Of a DNA stretch of 64,000 bases, positions 53,354-61,807 are shown in pieces. The position numbers and the translations under genes are program-made. Below the pieces are notes generated by a model that saw only the letters and a list, made by a program, of their open reading frames with translations, did no database searches and was not told the DNA's origin. Every line of letters starts with the position of its first letter. Position 1 is the stretch's first letter. This stretch comes from Phaeobacter sp. 22II1-1F12B (GTDB lineage Bacteria > Pseudomonadota > Alphaproteobacteria > Rhodobacterales > Rhodobacteraceae). The stretch lies in NCBI RefSeq assembly GCF_002210165.1, contig NZ_AQQP01000007.1, positions 1-64,000 of the forward strand. The letters run 5' to 3'.

Positions 53354-55776
53354 GCGTTGCAAAGCCCCTGCCCCATGACGCGGCGTATCTGCATGTGACC
53401 GGCGCCGCGCGCTACGTGGATGACATTCCGACGCCCGCCAACTGCCTCCACCTTGCCTTTGGCCTGAGCGAAATCGCCTGTGGCACGATCACCGGCATGG
53501 ATCTGGATGAAGTTCGATCCGCGCCGGGCGTGGTTACAGTTATCACCGCCGACGACATGCCGTTCGAGAATGACGTGTCGCCGTCGAACCATGATGAACC
53601 GCTGCTGACCTCGGGAGAGGTCAATTATGTCGGGCAGCCGATCTTTTTTGTCGTCGCCACCTCGCACAAGGCGGCGCGGAAAGCCGCGCGCAGGGCGCGG
53701 ATTACCTATGACGAAAAGCAAGCGATCCTAAGCATCGAGGATGCGCTGGCCGCGGACAGCCGCTTCGAGGAAGGTCCGAGGGTTTACAAGAAAGGTGATG
53801 CGGCATCGGCCATCGCCGGGGCCACGCATGTGATCGAAGGCGCGATCGATATCGGCGGGCAGGAGCATTTCTATCTCGAGGGTCAAGCCGCGCTGGCGCA
53901 GCCGCAGGAGAACGGGGACATGGTCGTGATGTCCTCGACCCAGCACCCGACCGAGATCCAGCACAAGGTTGCCGAAGCCCTTGGCGTGCCGATGCACGCG
54001 GTCCGTGTCGAAACCCGGCGCATGGGCGGCGGTTTCGGCGGCAAAGAGAGCCAGGGCAACCATCTCGCGGTGGCCTGTGCCCTAGCCGCGCGCGCAACGG
54101 GGCGCACTTGCAAGATGCGCTATGACCGGGACGACGACATGGTCATCACCGGCAAGCGGCATGATTTCCGTATCACCTACCGCGCGGGATTCGAAGACAC
54201 GGGGCGGATCACAGGCGTGGAATTCGTGCAATACGCGCGCTGCGGCTGGGCGCAGGACCTGTCGATCCCGGTCGCGGACCGGGCCATGCTGCATGCGGAC
54301 AACGCCTATGACCTGCCCGCCGCGCGGATCGAAAGCCATCGCCTGAAGACCAACACCCAGAGCGCCACCGCGTTTCGCGGTTTCGGCGGCCCGCAGGGGA
54401 TGATCGGCATCGAACGGGTGATGGATCATGCCGCGCATGTTCTTGGTATGGACCCGGCCGCGATCCGGCAATGCAATTACTATGCCGATGCCGAGGACGG
54501 GGGGCTGTCTGCCCCCCGGAAGCCTGCGGCTTCTCCCCCCGAGGATATTTTGGACCCAAAGAAGGGCGAGGATCTTGCCTCGCGCGGGGCCGCGACGGAA
54601 ATCCGGCAGAAGGCAGGGGATAGCGGGGCTGCTGGGCAGGTTACGCCCTATGGCATGGCGGTGACGGATTTCATACTTGGGCAAATGACCGAGACGCTGC
54701 TGGAGACCAGCGGGTATGCCGAGAGGCGCGAAGAGATTTCCGCGTGGAATGCCGAGAACCCGGTGATCCGGCGCGGGATCGGTTTTTCGCCGGTCAAGTT
54801 CGGGATCTCTTTTACGCTCACGCATCTCAACCAGGCCGGGGCGCTGGTACATGTATATCAGGACGGGTCGATCCATCTGAATCATGGCGGCACGGAGATG
54901 GGACAGGGGCTGTTCCAGAAGGTCGCGCAGGTGGCCGCGGCGCGTTTCGGTGTCGGGCTGGAGGCGGTCCGCATCACGGCGACGGACACCGGTAAAGTGC
55001 CGAATACTTCGGCGACAGCGGCATCTTCGGGCAGTGATCTGAACGGCATGGCGGTGAAGGCGGCCTGCGACACGATCCGCGACCGGATGGCGGCGCATCT
55101 CGCCGAGCGGCATCAGGCCGACCCTGCCACCGTGCGCTTTGCCGATGGCCGGGTGCACGTCGGCGAGGAGAGCTATTCCTTCGCCGAAGCAGCTGAATAC
55201 GCCTATGTCGGACGGGTGAGCCTGTCGGCGACGGGCTACTACCGCACGCCGGATCTGTCGTGGGACCGGATCCGCGGCGCAGGTCGACCGTTTTTCTATT
55301 TCGCCTACGGGGCGGCGGTGACCGAGGTGGCCGTGGATACGCTGACTGGCGAGAACCGGATCCTGCGGGCAGATATCCTGCATGACGCAGGCGCTTCGTT
55401 GAACCCGGCACTGGATATCGGCCAGATCGAAGGCGGTTATGTGCAGGGGGCGGGCTGGCTGACGACAGAAGAGCTGGCCTGGGACGAGAGCGGACGGCTG
55501 CGCACCCATGCGCCCTCGACCTACAAGATTCCCGCCTGTTCCGACCGTCCGGATGTTTTCAACGTGGCGCTCTGGGACGGAGAAAATCCGGCGGAGACAA
55601 TCTATCGTTCGAAGGCGGTGGGCGAGCCGCCCTTTATGCTGGGGATTTCGGCCTTTCTTGCCCTGTCGGATGCCGTGGCGGGGTGCGGGGCGCAGTACCC
55701 GGCGCTGAACGCGCCGGCCACCGCCGAAGAGGTCTGGCGCGCGATAGGCCGGGCACGAGGGCAGGTCCGGTCGTGA
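53350..55776 (+). CDS. xdhB: Xanthine dehydrogenase large (molybdopterin) subunit with repeat-derived insertion
   Basis: An 808-residue subunit that hydroxylates hypoxanthine and xanthine to urate at a molybdenum-cofactor site. Family segments include [41 protein letters not shown], the arginine-bearing [30 protein letters not shown], and the active-site glutamate region near [10 protein letters not shown]. It is about 30 residues longer than the 777-residue Rhodobacter capsulatus protein. Residues 384-405 are encoded by a 66-bp genomic repeat (54499-54564) kept in frame; the following ~20 residues are also low-complexity before conserved VTPYGMAV resumes. XdhC starts in its last codons (GTGA overlap). 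Confidence 0.95.
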   Translation: MSVAKPLPHDAAYLHVTGAARYVDDIPTPANCLHLAFGLSEIACGTITGMDLDEVRSAPGVVTVITADDMPFENDVSPSNHDEPLLTSGEVNYVGQPIFFVVATSHKAARKAARRARITYDEKQAILSIEDALAADSRFEEGPRVYKKGDAASAIAGATHVIEGAIDIGGQEHFYLEGQAALAQPQENGDMVVMSSTQHPTEIQHKVAEALGVPMHAVRVETRRMGGGFGGKESQGNHLAVACALAARATGRTCKMRYDRDDDMVITGKRHDFRITYRAGFEDTGRITGVEFVQYARCGWAQDLSIPVADRAMLHADNAYDLPAARIESHRLKTNTQSATAFRGFGGPQGMIGIERVMDHAAHVLGMDPAAIRQCNYYADAEDGGLSAPRKPAASPPEDILDPKKGEDLASRGAATEIRQKAGDSGAAGQVTPYGMAVTDFILGQMTETLLETSGYAERREEISAWNAENPVIRRGIGFSPVKFGISFTLTHLNQAGALVHVYQDGSIHLNHGGTEMGQGLFQKVAQVAAARFGVGLEAVRITATDTGKVPNTSATAASSGSDLNGMAVKAACDTIRDRMAAHLAERHQADPATVRFADGRVHVGEESYSFAEAAEYAYVGRVSLSATGYYRTPDLSWDRIRGAGRPFFYFAYGAAVTEVAVDTLTGENRILRADILHDAGASLNPALDIGQIEGGYVQGAGWLTTEELAWDESGRLRTHAPSTYKIPACSDRPDVFNVALWDGENPAETIYRSKAVGEPPFMLGISAFLALSDAVAGCGAQYPALNAPATAEEVWRAIGRARGQVRS
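54499..54564 (+). repeat. In-gene copy C of the intergenic repeat, with two stems
   Basis: Two perfect hairpins, GGGGGGC/GCCCCCC (54499-54505, 54511-54517) and GAAGCC/GGCTTC (54519-54524, 54528-54533), are followed by CCCCCCGAGGATATTTTGG and ACCCAAAGAAG. This is the same core as the intergenic copies but inside the xdhB reading frame; 66 bases equal 22 codons. A further GCGAGG/CCTCGC hairpin follows at 54566-54583. Confidence 0.85.
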
Positions 55777-56714
55777 GTTTCAATCTGGAAGAATTGCGCC
55801 AGGCGGTGGCGGCACATGGAACGGTGGTGCGCGTGGTGATCGCGGCGACGCGGGGGTCGACACCGCGCGAAACCGGAGCTGCAATGCTGGTCTGGCCGGC
55901 CGGTCAATCGGGCACCATCGGCGGCGGCGCGCTTGAGTTCGAGGCGGCGAAAACCGCGCTGGGGCTGGAGACAGACCGGCTGAGCCAGCATCCGCTGGGA
56001 CCGGGTCTTGGCCAGTGCTGCGGCGGCATGGTGACGCTGTTCTTCGAGATATTCGACCGTGCCAGGGTTTTAGGCCTGGACGAGAACGTGATCGCCCGCC
56101 CTGCCGGTTCAGACGGGCCGATGCCCCTTGGCGTGCGCAACCTGCTGAAACGCGCACGGGGCCAAGGCACCCGGCCCGAGCCGCAACTTTGCGATGGCTG
56201 GATGATCGAACCGGTGCAAAAACCTTCGCGCGATCTCTGGATCTGGGGCGCCGGGCATGTTGGCCGGGCGCTTGTGCAGGTTCTGGCCCCGCTGCCCGAG
56301 TTCGAAATCACCTGGATCGATACGGATCTGAGCCGCTATCCGGAGGTGCTGCCCGAGGCTGTGCGGATTTTGCCTGCAAAACGTCCCGCCAATCTCGTCC
56401 GGCATGCGCCGTTACATGCCGAGCACCTGATCCTGACCTATTCGCACAATCTCGACCTGGAGCTGTGCCACGGTCTGCTGAACCACGGGTTCGGCTTTGC
56501 CGGGCTGATCGGGTCGGACACCAAATGGGCGCGCTTTCGCAGCAGGCTGGCCGATCTGGGACATGCACCGGAGAAGATTGCAACACTCACCTGCCCTATT
56601 GGCGAGCCCTCTCTTGGCAAACACCCCCAGGCTATCGCATTGGGGGTCGGGACGGCGCTGCTGCGGCACGGCGAGGGCGCAATGGCAGGCAATCAAAAGG
56701 GAAAACGCGCATGA
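55773..56714 (+). CDS. xdhC: Xanthine dehydrogenase accessory protein XdhC
   Basis: A 313-residue protein that binds the molybdenum cofactor, promotes its sulfuration and inserts it into XdhB. Family strings are VVRVVIAATRGSTPRETGAAMLVW, the cysteine-containing GPGLGQCCGGMVTLFFE, a Rossmann-like WGAGHVGRALVQVLAPL, and the C-terminal GLIGSDTKWARFRSRLADLG and CPIGEPSLGKHPQAIALGV. The GTG at 55773 overlaps the xdhB stop (GTGA) behind AGGGCAGG; the open frame to 55683 is inside xdhB and is rejected. It overlaps the ABC transporter ATPase gene by 4 bp. Confidence 0.94.
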   Translation: MSFNLEELRQAVAAHGTVVRVVIAATRGSTPRETGAAMLVWPAGQSGTIGGGALEFEAAKTALGLETDRLSQHPLGPGLGQCCGGMVTLFFEIFDRARVLGLDENVIARPAGSDGPMPLGVRNLLKRARGQGTRPEPQLCDGWMIEPVQKPSRDLWIWGAGHVGRALVQVLAPLPEFEITWIDTDLSRYPEVLPEAVRILPAKRPANLVRHAPLHAEHLILTYSHNLDLELCHGLLNHGFGFAGLIGSDTKWARFRSRLADLGHAPEKIATLTCPIGEPSLGKHPQAIALGVGTALLRHGEGAMAGNQKGKRA

Positions 56715-58228
56715 GCGACATACTTCTCAGCCTTAAAGGCCTGACCAAGGCCTATCCCGGCGTGGTCGCCAATGACAATGTTTCCTTTGATATCGGGACC
56801 GGAGAGGTCCATGCGCTGCTGGGCGAGAACGGGGCCGGGAAATCGACACTGGTCAAGATGATCTACGGTCTGGTCAAGCCCGACAGCGGCACGATGACCC
56901 TGCGCGGCAAAGCCTTTGCGCCGGCTGAACCACGCGCGGCCCGCGCCGACGGAATTGCCATGGTGTTCCAGCATTTCTCGCTTTTCGACGCGCTGAACGT
57001 GGCGGAGAATATCGCGCTTGGCATGGAGAACCCGCCGCCGATGCGCGATCTGGCCGCGCGTATCCGCGAGGTCAGCGAAACATATGGTCTGCCGCTCGAT
57101 CCCTATCGCACGGTAGGCGACCTTTCTGCCGGTGAACGCCAGCGGGTCGAGATCATCCGCTGCCTGTTGCAGGACCCCAAGCTGCTGATCATGGATGAGC
57201 CGACCAGCGTGCTGACCCCGCAGGAGGTGGAGATCCTGTTCAAGACGCTGCGCAAGCTGAGCGCGGAAGGCACGGCGATCCTTTATATATCGCACAAGCT
57301 CGAAGAGATCCGCGCCCTTTGCGATCACGCGACGGTTCTGCGGCTTGGCAAGAATGTCGGTGAATGCGTCCCGGCTGAGACCTCGGCCCGGGATATGGCG
57401 GAATTGATGGTCGGGACCGCGTTGAAGACGCCCACCCGCGCCGGGCGCGACATGGGCGACGTGGCGCTGGAGATCGTTTCGCTCGATGCAAAATCGCCCT
57501 CGGCTTTTGGAACCTCGCTGAAATCGGTCAGCCTGTCGGTGCGCAAGGGCGAGGTTCTGGGCATCGGCGGCGTGGCGGGGAACGGTCAGGACGAATTGCT
57601 GGCGGTGCTGTCGGGAGAGATCCTGACGGCACCCGGATCGGTCAAGCTGCATGGTCGCCCTATCGGTCAGACCGGGCCGACGGCACGGCGCGGCATCGGG
57701 CTTTTGACCGCGCCGGAAGAGCGGCTGGGCCATGCGGCCGCCCCGGACATGAGCCTGACCGAAAACGCGATGCTGACGGGCTCGGTCCGCGAAAACCTTG
57801 AATCTCGAGGTTTTCTGAAATGGCGCACGGCACAGGGTTTCGCGGAAAAGATCATCGAGGCTTTCGACGTGCGCACGCCGGGACCGAATAACGCGGCGCG
57901 CTCGCTTTCGGGCGGGAACCTGCAGAAATTCGTGATCGGCCGGGAAGTTCTGCAACGTCCCGAAGTGCTGGTGGTGAACCAGCCCACATGGGGCGTGGAT
58001 GCCTCGGCGGCGGCGGCTATCCGACAGGCGATCCTTGACCTTGTCGCCAAGGGCGCGGCGGTGATCTGCATCAGCCAGGACTTGGATGAGCTGATGGAGA
58101 TTTCCGACCGTTTTGCCGCCCTGAACGAGGGACGGCTTTCGGAGCCGCGCCCGACCACCGGGCTGACCGTTGAGGAAATCGGGCTGATGATGGGCGGTGC
58201 GCATGGCATGGAGGTCGCGCATGTCTGA
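56711..58228 (+). CDS. ABC importer ATP-binding protein (BMP/purine type)
   Basis: A 505-residue protein with two fused ATPase domains. The first has Walker A LLGENGAGKSTLVKM, signature LSAGERQRVEI and Walker B LLIMDEPTSVL. The second has the altered P-loop GGVAGNGQDEL and signature LSGGNLQKFVIGRE, as in the RbsA/YufO group. It powers import of the ligand held by the BMP-family protein encoded downstream; that family serves nucleosides and purines. ATG 56711 overlaps the xdhC stop (ATGA), placing uptake and xanthine oxidation genes in one transcript. Confidence 0.94.
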   Translation: MSDILLSLKGLTKAYPGVVANDNVSFDIGTGEVHALLGENGAGKSTLVKMIYGLVKPDSGTMTLRGKAFAPAEPRAARADGIAMVFQHFSLFDALNVAENIALGMENPPPMRDLAARIREVSETYGLPLDPYRTVGDLSAGERQRVEIIRCLLQDPKLLIMDEPTSVLTPQEVEILFKTLRKLSAEGTAILYISHKLEEIRALCDHATVLRLGKNVGECVPAETSARDMAELMVGTALKTPTRAGRDMGDVALEIVSLDAKSPSAFGTSLKSVSLSVRKGEVLGIGGVAGNGQDELLAVLSGEILTAPGSVKLHGRPIGQTGPTARRGIGLLTAPEERLGHAAAPDMSLTENAMLTGSVRENLESRGFLKWRTAQGFAEKIIEAFDVRTPGPNNAARSLSGGNLQKFVIGREVLQRPEVLVVNQPTWGVDASAAAAIRQAILDLVAKGAAVICISQDLDELMEISDRFAALNEGRLSEPRPTTGLTVEEIGLMMGGAHGMEVAHV

Positions 58229-58249
58229 TCTGTCGCGCAGAAATTTTCC

Positions 58250-58288
58250 GCCTCCGGCGGCCGTATTTGACACGAGAAGAAGCAAAGG
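58250..58288 (+). repeat. Degenerate copy of the intergenic repeat
   Basis: GCCTCCGGCGGCCGTATTTG followed by ACACGAGAAGAAGCAAAGG keeps the frame of the repeat core with several changes. Its right end, AAGGGG, forms the ribosome binding site of the permease gene at 58298. It is the only interruption in an otherwise overlapping operon. Confidence 0.55.
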
Positions 58289-58297
58289 GGCGCGCTC

Positions 58298-59377
58298 ATG
58301 ATCGTGCTGGAGAAACGGCCACAGGCCTCGCAGCTCTGGTCGCTTGCGACGCCCGTCGTGGCGGTGCTGGCCACGATGGTGTTTGGCGGGTTGCTGTTTG
58401 CGCTTTTGGGCACGCAACCGGTCGAGGCGATCCGCACGATATTTTGGGACCCGCTGTTCGGGGAGTTTGCCTTTTATTACCGGCCACAGTTGCTGGTGAA
58501 GGGGGCGCCCCTGGTGCTGATCGCCATCGGTCTGTCGTTGGGGTTCAAGGCCGGAATCTGGAACATCGGCGCCGAGGGCCAGTATATCATCGGGGCGCTG
58601 ACCGGGGCGGGTGTCGGGCTTGCCTTTTACCCGCTGGAAGCCTGGTACATCTTTCCGTTGATGGTCATCGCGGGCGCGCTTGGCGGCTGGGCATGGGCGA
58701 TGATCCCGGGGGTTCTGAAAGTCCGGTTTGGTACCAACGAAATCCTTGTTTCGCTGATGCTGGTCTATGTGGCCGAGCAATTGCTGGCCTCGATGTCGCT
58801 GGGGCTGCTGAAGAACCCGCAGGGGTTCGGGTTTCCGGGGAGCCGGAACCTGAACGAGTATGAATCGGCCAACAGCTGGATCAACCAGAATGCAGGTCTG
58901 CACTGGGGCGTTGTTGCTGCCACCATCGCGGTGATCTTTGCCTATGTGCTGCTGAACCGCCATATGCTTGGCTTTCACATCCGCCTGACCGGGGATGCGC
59001 CCCGTGCGGCCCGGTTCGCCGGTGTTTCGCCGGGGCGGCTTGTGTTGTTCTGTCTTGGGACGTCCGGCATGCTCGCCGGTCTTGCAGGGCTGTTCGAAGT
59101 TGCCGGTCCCGCCGGTCAGGTGAGTATCGATTTCAACACCGGTTACGGCTTTACCGCGATCATCGTGGCCTTTCTGGGCCGGTTGCACCCGATCGGGATC
59201 CTGCTGGCCGGGCTTCTGATGGCGCTGACCTATATCGGCGGAGAAATCGCGCAGAGCCAGATGGGCCTGCCCGCCGCCGCGATCCAGGTTTTCCAGGGGA
59301 TGCTTCTGTTCTTCCTTCTGGCGCTGGACCTGCTGACCAATTACCGCATCCGACTGAAAAGCCGCGAGGTCGCCTGA
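58298..59377 (+). CDS. ABC importer permease (BMP/purine type), first subunit
   Basis: A 359-residue inner-membrane protein with about nine helices. It belongs to the branched sugar/nucleoside permease group (YufP-like), recognised by KGAPLVLIAIGLSLGFKAGIWNIGAEGQYIIGAL, GTNEILVSLMLVYVAEQLL and a C-terminal GYGFTAIIVAFLGRLHPIGI. It forms the channel with the second permease, whose start shares a base with its stop. ATG 58298 follows AAGGGG. Confidence 0.93.
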   Translation: MIVLEKRPQASQLWSLATPVVAVLATMVFGGLLFALLGTQPVEAIRTIFWDPLFGEFAFYYRPQLLVKGAPLVLIAIGLSLGFKAGIWNIGAEGQYIIGALTGAGVGLAFYPLEAWYIFPLMVIAGALGGWAWAMIPGVLKVRFGTNEILVSLMLVYVAEQLLASMSLGLLKNPQGFGFPGSRNLNEYESANSWINQNAGLHWGVVAATIAVIFAYVLLNRHMLGFHIRLTGDAPRAARFAGVSPGRLVLFCLGTSGMLAGLAGLFEVAGPAGQVSIDFNTGYGFTAIIVAFLGRLHPIGILLAGLLMALTYIGGEIAQSQMGLPAAAIQVFQGMLLFFLLALDLLTNYRIRLKSREVA

Positions 59378-60297
59378 TGGATCTGTCCCAGATCAACCCG
59401 ATACTGCTTGTCGCCTCGCTGATGGTGGCGGCGACACCGATCCTTCTGGCCGCCATCGGAGAGCTGGTTGTCGAACGTGCCGGGGTTCTGAACCTTGGCG
59501 TCGAAGGCATGATGATCACCGGCGCGATCTGCGGCTTTGCCGTCGCGGTGGAAACCGGCTCGCCCTGGCTTGGATTTCTTGCCGCGGCAATTGGCGGGGC
59601 GGCGCTGTCGTTCCTCTTTGTCATCCTGACCCAGTTCGCGCTGGCCAATCAGGTGGCATCGGGTCTGGCGCTGACACTTTTCGGGTTGGGGCTGTCGTCG
59701 CTGCTGGGGCAATCCTATGTGGGGATCAAACCGCCGCCGACGCCGGATCTGCATATTCCGCTGCTCAGCGATATCCCGATCCTTGGACCGGTGGTGTTCA
59801 GCCATGACCTGATCCTTTATCTCGGCATCGCCATCGTGGCCGGTGTCTGGGCTTTGCTTAAGTTCACCCGGGCCGGGCTGATCATGCGCGCCGTCGGCGA
59901 AAACCACGACGCGGCCCATGCGCTTGGCTACAAGGTGGTGCGCATCCGGGTGATGGCGATCCTGTTCGGCGGCGCCTGCGCCGGTCTGGGCGGCGCCTAT
60001 ATCAGCCTTGTGCGGGTGCCGCAGTGGACGGAAGGCATGACCGCCGGTGTCGGCTGGATCGCGCTGGCGCTGGTTGTCTTTGCAAGCTGGAAGCCGTGGC
60101 GTGTTCTGCTGGGGGCTTATCTTTTTGGTGGCATTACCGTGTTGCAGCTGAACCTGCAGGCGGCGGGTGTCGCCATCCCGGTCGAGTACCTCGCCATGTC
60201 GCCCTATGTGATCACCATCGTCGTGCTGGTCATCCTGTCAGCGGACAAAAGCCGGGCACCGGGGTCGTTGGGGCGGATTTTCCATGCGACCAGTTAA
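59377..60297 (+). CDS. ABC importer permease (BMP/purine type), second subunit
   Basis: A 306-residue inner-membrane protein, YufQ-like, with about eight helices. Marks are ATPILLAAIGELVVERAGVLNLGVEGMMITGA near the N-terminus and AVGENHDAAHALGYKVVRIRVMAILFGGACAGLGGAYISL (coupling region). It pairs with the preceding permease. The TGATG junction with that gene indicates translational coupling. A 209-bp gap with a palindrome separates it from the binding-protein gene. Confidence 0.93.
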   Translation: MDLSQINPILLVASLMVAATPILLAAIGELVVERAGVLNLGVEGMMITGAICGFAVAVETGSPWLGFLAAAIGGAALSFLFVILTQFALANQVASGLALTLFGLGLSSLLGQSYVGIKPPPTPDLHIPLLSDIPILGPVVFSHDLILYLGIAIVAGVWALLKFTRAGLIMRAVGENHDAAHALGYKVVRIRVMAILFGGACAGLGGAYISLVRVPQWTEGMTAGVGWIALALVVFASWKPWRVLLGAYLFGGITVLQLNLQAAGVAIPVEYLAMSPYVITIVVLVILSADKSRAPGSLGRIFHATS

Positions 60298-60355
60298 GGC
60301 GACCTGCAAAAACTCTGCCTTGCCCGGCGTAACCCGCCACGCATTCGTCGCGCGT

Positions 60356-60378
60356 GAAAGCCTAAAATTTAGGCTTTC
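60356..60378. promoter_or_regulatory. Perfect 23-base palindrome before the BMP-protein gene
   Basis: Arms GAAAGCCTAAA (60356-60366) and TTTAGGCTTTC (60368-60378) flank a single central A. It lies 58 bases after the permease stop and 128 bases before the binding-protein start. No T tract follows, so an operator or an mRNA-protecting stem is more likely than a terminator. Confidence 0.55.
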
Positions 60379-60506
60379 CGGGCGATCCATCTCTTTCCGT
60401 GACAACGGAGAACGGGGGCTGCCGCTGGGGCGGCCCTTGAACAGCGGGAGGCGATCATGGATGGTCTCCCTGACAGAAAAACACCACCAATAGGGGATTA
60501 CTCGTA

Positions 60507-61595
60507 ATGACGATACTTCGCAGAACGCTGCTGGCCGGAGCGGCCGCCGTGACGGCACTGGGCATGGCCACCGCGGCCGGCGCACAGGATGACAAGACCA
60601 AGGTCGGCTTTGTCTTTGTCGGGCCGGTCGGCGATGGCGGCTGGACCTATGAACACAACCAGGGCCGTCTGGCCGTCGAGGAAGAATTCGGCGACCAGGT
60701 CGAAACCGTGTTCGTCGAGAACGTGGCTGAAGGTCCGGATTCCGAACGCGTGATGACGCAGATGGCGCTGAATGGTGCGGATCTGATCTTTACCACGTCC
60801 TTCGGTTACATGGATCCGACGATCAACGTTGCCAAGAAATTCCCGGACGTGAAATTCGAGCATGCGACCGGCTACAAAACCGCCGAGAACGTATCGACCT
60901 ATTCCGCGCGCTTTTACGAAGGTCGCGCCATTCAGGGTCTGATCGCAGGCAGCATGACCGAAAGCAACATCATCGGCTACATCGGGTCCTTCCCGATCCC
61001 CGAAGTGATCCGCGGCATCAACTCGGCCTATATCCAGGCCAAGAAGGTCAACCCGGATGTGCAGTTCAAGATCGTCTGGGTCTACACATGGTTCGACCCC
61101 GCGAAAGAAGCGGACGCGGCCAAGGTGCTGATCGAACAGGGCGCTGACGTCGTGCTTCAGCACACCGATTCCACCGCGCCGCAGGCCGCGGCGCAGACTG
61201 CCGGTGGCGTCTATACCTTTGGTCAGGCCTCGGACATGTATGAATACGCGCCCGAGCCGCGCATTTCCTCGATCATCGACAACTGGGCGCCCTATTACAT
61301 CGAGCGTACCAAGGCTGTCATGGACGGGACCTGGGAATCGGTCAGCCGCTGGGACGGGATTGCCGAAGGTATGGTCGGCATTGGCGAAATCACTTCGGCC
61401 GTTCCGGACGACGTGAAAGCCGCCGCGCTGGAAATGAAGGACAAGATCGCGTCTGGCGAGATGCACCCCTTTACCGGCCCGCTCAAGAAACAGGACGGCT
61501 CTGACTGGCTGGCCGAGGGCGAGACCGCCGATGACGGCACGCTGGCGGGCATGAATTTCTATGTCGAAGGGATCGAAGGCGAGATTCCGCAGTAA
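60507..61595 (+). CDS. BMP family ABC transporter substrate-binding protein
   Basis: A 362-residue periplasmic protein. The N-terminus LRRTLLAGAAAVTALGMATAAGA is a signal peptide with a twin arginine that could use the Tat route. The mature part shows KVGFVFVGPVGDGGWTYEHNQG, the characteristic BMP-family aromatic motif for stacking on a purine base, and later FEHATGYKTAENVSTYSARFYEGRAIQGLIAG. The family binds nucleosides or purines. Position after xdhABC and two permeases supports a purine ligand (inference). TAGGGGAT precedes ATG 60507. A terminator follows. Confidence 0.94.
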   Translation: MTILRRTLLAGAAAVTALGMATAAGAQDDKTKVGFVFVGPVGDGGWTYEHNQGRLAVEEEFGDQVETVFVENVAEGPDSERVMTQMALNGADLIFTTSFGYMDPTINVAKKFPDVKFEHATGYKTAENVSTYSARFYEGRAIQGLIAGSMTESNIIGYIGSFPIPEVIRGINSAYIQAKKVNPDVQFKIVWVYTWFDPAKEADAAKVLIEQGADVVLQHTDSTAPQAAAQTAGGVYTFGQASDMYEYAPEPRISSIIDNWAPYYIERTKAVMDGTWESVSRWDGIAEGMVGIGEITSAVPDDVKAAALEMKDKIASGEMHPFTGPLKKQDGSDWLAEGETADDGTLAGMNFYVEGIEGEIPQ

Positions 61596-61621
61596 GCTGA
61601 TCGGACATTTGATGTCTGATG

Positions 61622-61650
61622 ACCCGCGCCCTTGTCGGCGCGGGTTTTTC
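61622..61650 (+). terminator. Rho-independent terminator of the purine operon
   Basis: ACCCGCGCC (61622-61630) pairs with GGCGCGGGT (61637-61645) over a 6-base loop and runs into TTTTTCTTTTT. It lies 27 bases after the BMP-protein stop. Confidence 0.9.
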
Positions 61651-61689
61651 TTTTTGCGAGGCGCCTTGTGCGTGGCACGTTTCGGATTT

Positions 61690-61725
61690 GCCTCCGGCGG
61701 GGATATTTTAAGACCCAAAGAAGCA
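61690..61725 (+). repeat. Rhodobacterales-type intergenic repeat, copy D
   Basis: GCCTCCGGCGGGGATATTTT, then AAGACCCAAAGAAGCAG. It is almost the exact reverse orientation of copies A and B. It is located between the purine-operon terminator and the aldo/keto reductase gene. Confidence 0.75.
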
Positions 61726-61807
61726 GGGAATTCATGGTGGAAGCCAGTCTAGCGTCCTGTGGAAACGGGGCTTTCCCTGTCCGCGAAGCCATGCCAGAAC
61801 GCATGGT

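Noticed and set aside
56693-59188. 831-residue open frame opposite the ABC transporter genes
   Set aside because: It runs antisense across two real genes and their intergenic gap; its composition is Arg/Gln/His-rich and has no domain.
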